This document shows positions 5,505-7,544 of a stretch of DNA of 7,544 nucleotides, one piece after another. Made by a program: the position numbers and the translations under genes. Each line of letters opens with the position of its first letter. Positions within the stretch are counted from its first letter, which is position 1. The stretch covers positions 22,379 to 29,922 of the forward strand of contig DNFA01000061.1 in the NCBI GenBank assembly GCA_003487665.1, written 5' to 3'. Below the pieces are notes generated by a model. That model ran no database searches, had not been told where the DNA came from, and worked only from the letters and a program-made list of their open reading frames with translations. The stretch is from Oscillibacter sp. GTDB taxonomy: Bacteria > Bacillota > Clostridia > Oscillospirales > Oscillospiraceae.

Positions 5505-6824
5505 GTGAAGGTTGCATTTATTTCCCTTGGCTGTGCCAAGAATCTGGTGAATACCGAGCAGATGATGGCGCTGTGCCGCGACGCGGGGCACACGTTGCTG
5601 GAGGAGCCGGCAGGCGCGGATGCCGTGGTCATCAACACCTGCGGGTTTATCGACAGCGCCAAGGAGGAGGCTATCGACACCATTCTCTCCGTGGCGGAGC
5701 TGAAGAGCGCCGGTCAGGTGGGCAAAATTCTGGTGACGGGCTGTCTCACCCAGCGCTACCAGCAGGAGATACTGGACGAGCTGCCGGAGGTGGACGGCAT
5801 CATGGGCACCGGCAGCTACGGCGAGATCGTGCCGGCGCTTGCGGAGATGATGGCCGGCGGCACGCCCCGGCGCTTTGCCGACATCCACGGCATGATCGAC
5901 GAATTCGACCGGGTGCTGACCACGCCGGGGCACTACGCCTACCTGCGCATCGCGGAGGGCTGCGACAACCGCTGCGCCTACTGCGTGATCCCCTCCCTGC
6001 GGGGCAGGTACCGCAGCCGCCGCATGGAGGACGTGCTGGCGGAGGCAAAAAAGCTGGCCGACGCCGGTGTGAAGGAGTGCATCGTCATCGCCCAGGACAT
6101 CACCCGCTACGGCATCGACCTGTACGGCGAGAAGAAGCTGGCGGCGCTGCTGCGGGAGCTGTGCAAGCTGAACTTCCACTGGATCCGGCTGCACTATCTC
6201 TATCCCGACGAGTTCACCGACGAGCTGATCGACACCATCGCCGCCGAGGACAAGGTGCTGCCCTATCTGGACATCCCCATCCAGCACTGCAACGATAAGG
6301 TGCTGCGCGCCATGAACCGCCGGGGCGACAAGGCGGAGCTGCTGGCGCTGTTCCGCGAGCTGCGGGCGCGCATTCCCGGTCTGGTGCTGCGCACCAGCCT
6401 CATCACCGGCCTGCCCTTCGAGGACGAGGCCGCCTTCGAGGAGCTGTGTGACTTCCTGCGGGAGGTGCGCATCGAGCGGGCGGGCGTGTTCCCCTACTCC
6501 CCGGAGGAGGGGACGCCGGCGGCGCGGATGCTGAACCGGGTGGACACCGCCGAGGCGGAGCGCCGGGCGGAGCTGGTGGTGGACGTGCAGTCCCGCATCA
6601 TGGACGATTTCAACGACAGCCGCATGGGTGCGGTGGTCGAGGTGCTGTGCGACGGCTTCGACCAGCAGGCCATGCAGTTCGTGGGGCGCAGCTACGCCGA
6701 AAGCCCCGATATCGACGGGCGCATCTATTTCACCGCCGATCACGAGGTGGAGGCAGGCGAGTTCGTGCCGGTGCGCATCACCGGCGCCATGGACGGCGAG
6801 CTGACCGGCCAGCTGGCGGAATAA
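5505..6824 (+). CDS. rimO: Ribosomal protein S12 methylthiotransferase RimO
   Basis: RimO is a radical-SAM enzyme with two iron-sulfur clusters that adds a methylthio group to a conserved aspartate of ribosomal protein S12. The 439-aa length matches the family. The N-terminal domain carries the cluster cysteines C10 (SLGCAKN), C46 (NTCGF) and C80 (VTGC). The radical-SAM CxxxCxxC is C153, C157 and C160 in EGCDNRCAYC. The IPSLRGRYRSR (162-172) and LDIPIQHCNDKVLRAMNRRG (255-274) blocks favour RimO over the tRNA enzyme MiaB. A TRAM domain covers about 371-437. GTG 5505 is chosen because the protein then begins MKVAFISLGCAKN as in the family; GAGG (5493-5496) lies eight bases upstream. Only 10 bases separate it from recX, so it is probably co-transcribed with recA-recX. 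The usual GFPGE block reads GLPFE (302-306). Confidence 0.96.
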   Translation: MKVAFISLGCAKNLVNTEQMMALCRDAGHTLLEEPAGADAVVINTCGFIDSAKEEAIDTILSVAELKSAGQVGKILVTGCLTQRYQQEILDELPEVDGIMGTGSYGEIVPALAEMMAGGTPRRFADIHGMIDEFDRVLTTPGHYAYLRIAEGCDNRCAYCVIPSLRGRYRSRRMEDVLAEAKKLADAGVKECIVIAQDITRYGIDLYGEKKLAALLRELCKLNFHWIRLHYLYPDEFTDELIDTIAAEDKVLPYLDIPIQHCNDKVLRAMNRRGDKAELLALFRELRARIPGLVLRTSLITGLPFEDEAAFEELCDFLREVRIERAGVFPYSPEEGTPAARMLNRVDTAEAERRAELVVDVQSRIMDDFNDSRMGAVVEVLCDGFDQQAMQFVGRSYAESPDIDGRIYFTADHEVEAGEFVPVRITGAMDGELTGQLAE

Positions 6825-6831
6825 AAAGCAG

Positions 6832-6860
6832 TTTTCTTTCCCGGCGGAATGTGGTATACT
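6832..6860 (+). promoter_or_regulatory. Extended -10 promoter of pgsA
   Basis: The -10 is TATACT (6855-6860) with an extended TGG just before it (6852-6854). The best -35 at 17 bases spacing is TTTTCT (6832-6837), weak but compensated by the extended -10. Transcription would begin about 6867, giving a leader of roughly 28 bases that includes AAAGG at 6879-6883. This lets pgsA be expressed independently of recA-recX-rimO. Confidence 0.6.
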
Positions 6861-6894
6861 GTGCGGGATACGATCAAGAAAGGCGGATACATAT

Positions 6895-7419
6895 ATGACT
6901 ACGGCGAATAAACTGACGATCCTGCGGGTGCTGATGATCCCTGCGTTTCTGGTGGTGCTGTACTGGGGCTTCCCCGGCAGCCGCTATGTGGCGCTGGGCA
7001 TTTACATCGTGGCCTGCCTGACCGACCTGCTGGACGGCTATATCGCCCGGCACTATAACCAGGTTTCCGATTTCGGCAAATTCATGGACCCGCTGGCGGA
7101 CAAGTGCCTTGTGATGGCGGCGCTGTGCTGGTTCGTGGAGGAGGGCACCTTCTTCGCGTGGGTGCTGGCCATCGTGCTGCTGCGGGAGTTTGCCGTGTCC
7201 GGCATGCGCCTTGTGGCCGTGGAGAAGGGGCGCGTCATCGCTGCCGGCTGGTCGGGCAAGATCAAGACCGCCAGCACCATGGTGTGCATCTGCCTGATTT
7301 TGTTCGGCATCCCCCAGGTGCTGAACTATGTGTGCCAGGGCGTCATCCTGGTGACCACCGTGTACTCCGGCATCGAATACTTCGCCAAAAACGCCGATGT
7401 GTTCAAAGAGGTCAAATGA
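6895..7419 (+). CDS. pgsA: CDP-diacylglycerol--glycerol-3-phosphate 3-phosphatidyltransferase
   Basis: PgsA is an integral membrane enzyme that joins CDP-diacylglycerol and glycerol-3-phosphate to make phosphatidylglycerophosphate, the committed step to phosphatidylglycerol and cardiolipin. The full CDP-alcohol phosphatidyltransferase signature D-x2-DG-x2-AR-x8-G-x3-D-x3-D is present with D44, D47, G48, A51, R52, G61, D65 and D69. NKLTILRV (5-12) at the N-terminus and REF...RL...EKG...GKIKT (97-125) are typical of PgsA and argue against phosphatidylserine or cardiolipin synthase. Hydrophobic stretches around 8-25, 31-46, 71-80, 86-96, 127-142 and 145-158 form the membrane helices. At 174 aa it is slightly short but complete. 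ATG 6895 follows AAAGG by 11 bases. It follows rimO by 70 bases, with its own promoter in the gap. Confidence 0.95.
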   Translation: MTTANKLTILRVLMIPAFLVVLYWGFPGSRYVALGIYIVACLTDLLDGYIARHYNQVSDFGKFMDPLADKCLVMAALCWFVEEGTFFAWVLAIVLLREFAVSGMRLVAVEKGRVIAAGWSGKIKTASTMVCICLILFGIPQVLNYVCQGVILVTTVYSGIEYFAKNADVFKEVK

Positions 7420-7468
7420 CTTGACAGGCGGGGAATAGTTTGAAAAAGGGAAAATTGTGAATAAGTAC

Positions 7469-7497
7469 TTGCATTTTTCGATATAGCGTGCTAAACT
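7469..7497 (+). promoter_or_regulatory. Sigma-A type promoter of a gene beyond the window
   Basis: TTGCAT (7469-7474), a 17-base spacer and TAAACT (7492-7497) preceded by TGC (7489-7491) make a good promoter of the same build as the one at 1747. Predicted transcription start is near 7504. The gene it serves is not in the window. Confidence 0.6.
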
Positions 7498-7508
7498 AAA
7501 GAAGTAAC

Positions 7509-7544
7509 CTGCCTTCGGCAGAAAAGCCCATGGGCTTTGTCTTT
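7509..7544 (+). terminator. Tandem hairpins: terminator or leader structure
   Basis: Hairpin one is CTGCC-TTC-GGCAG (7509-7521). Hairpin two is the perfect 16-base palindrome AAAGCCCATGGGCTTT (7523-7538), read as stem AAAGCC/GGCTTT with loop CATG, then TTTGTCTTT to the window end. The second looks like a Rho-independent terminator that could serve pgsA. It lies just after the promoter at 7469, however, so it could also be a leader attenuator or part of a small RNA. The window ends too early to decide. Confidence 0.4.

Noticed and set aside
7421..7449. Perfect TTGACA after pgsA as a -35
   Set aside because: No -10-like hexamer lies 16-18 bases downstream; the promoter at 7469 is far better.
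7456..7464. TGTGAATAA as a DnaA box and hint of an origin
   Set aside because: It is one near-match with a mismatch and no neighbours; chance is the simplest explanation.

Overview
The window is a GC-rich, densely packed stretch of bacterial chromosome with all seven recognisable genes on the + strand. Protein families, Shine-Dalgarno-like sites (AAGGAG, GAGGAGG) and gene content (DUF1385/YqhQ next to prmC, recA-recX, rimO-pgsA) point to a high-GC member of the Firmicutes, most likely class Clostridia, Oscillospiraceae/Ruminococcaceae-like gut bacteria. This placement is inferred from gene content and style, not from a database match.

Layout: 1-265 is non-coding and carries a palindromic REP/MITE-like repeat (about 113-178). 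266-1708 is a two-pass membrane sensor histidine kinase with no response regulator in view. A clear sigma-A type promoter (1747-1775) then drives a DUF1385 membrane protein (1803-2750), followed by prmC (2832-3698, methylation of release-factor glutamine), recA (3768-4874), recX (4874-5494, overlapping recA by one base) and rimO (5505-6824, methylthiolation of ribosomal protein S12). A second promoter (6832-6860) precedes pgsA (6895-7419, phosphatidylglycerophosphate synthase). The last 125 bases hold a third promoter (7469-7497) followed at once by two small hairpins; the gene it serves lies beyond the window.

The genes are core functions: DNA repair and its modulator (RecA, RecX), translation maintenance (PrmC, RimO), anionic phospholipid synthesis (PgsA), membrane signalling (histidine kinase) and one conserved membrane protein of unknown function (DUF1385). 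I see no defence system, phage, transposase, CRISPR array or biosynthetic cluster. The most interesting signals are regulatory. A 13-of-14 match to the Bacillus LexA/DinR box overlaps the -35 of the DUF1385 promoter, two genes upstream of recA. The recA leader itself has no canonical SOS box but has two other dyads. Short sequence blocks are shared between the prmC and recA leaders. The gene order around recA is shuffled relative to the usual rimO-pgsA-cinA-recA-recX arrangement.
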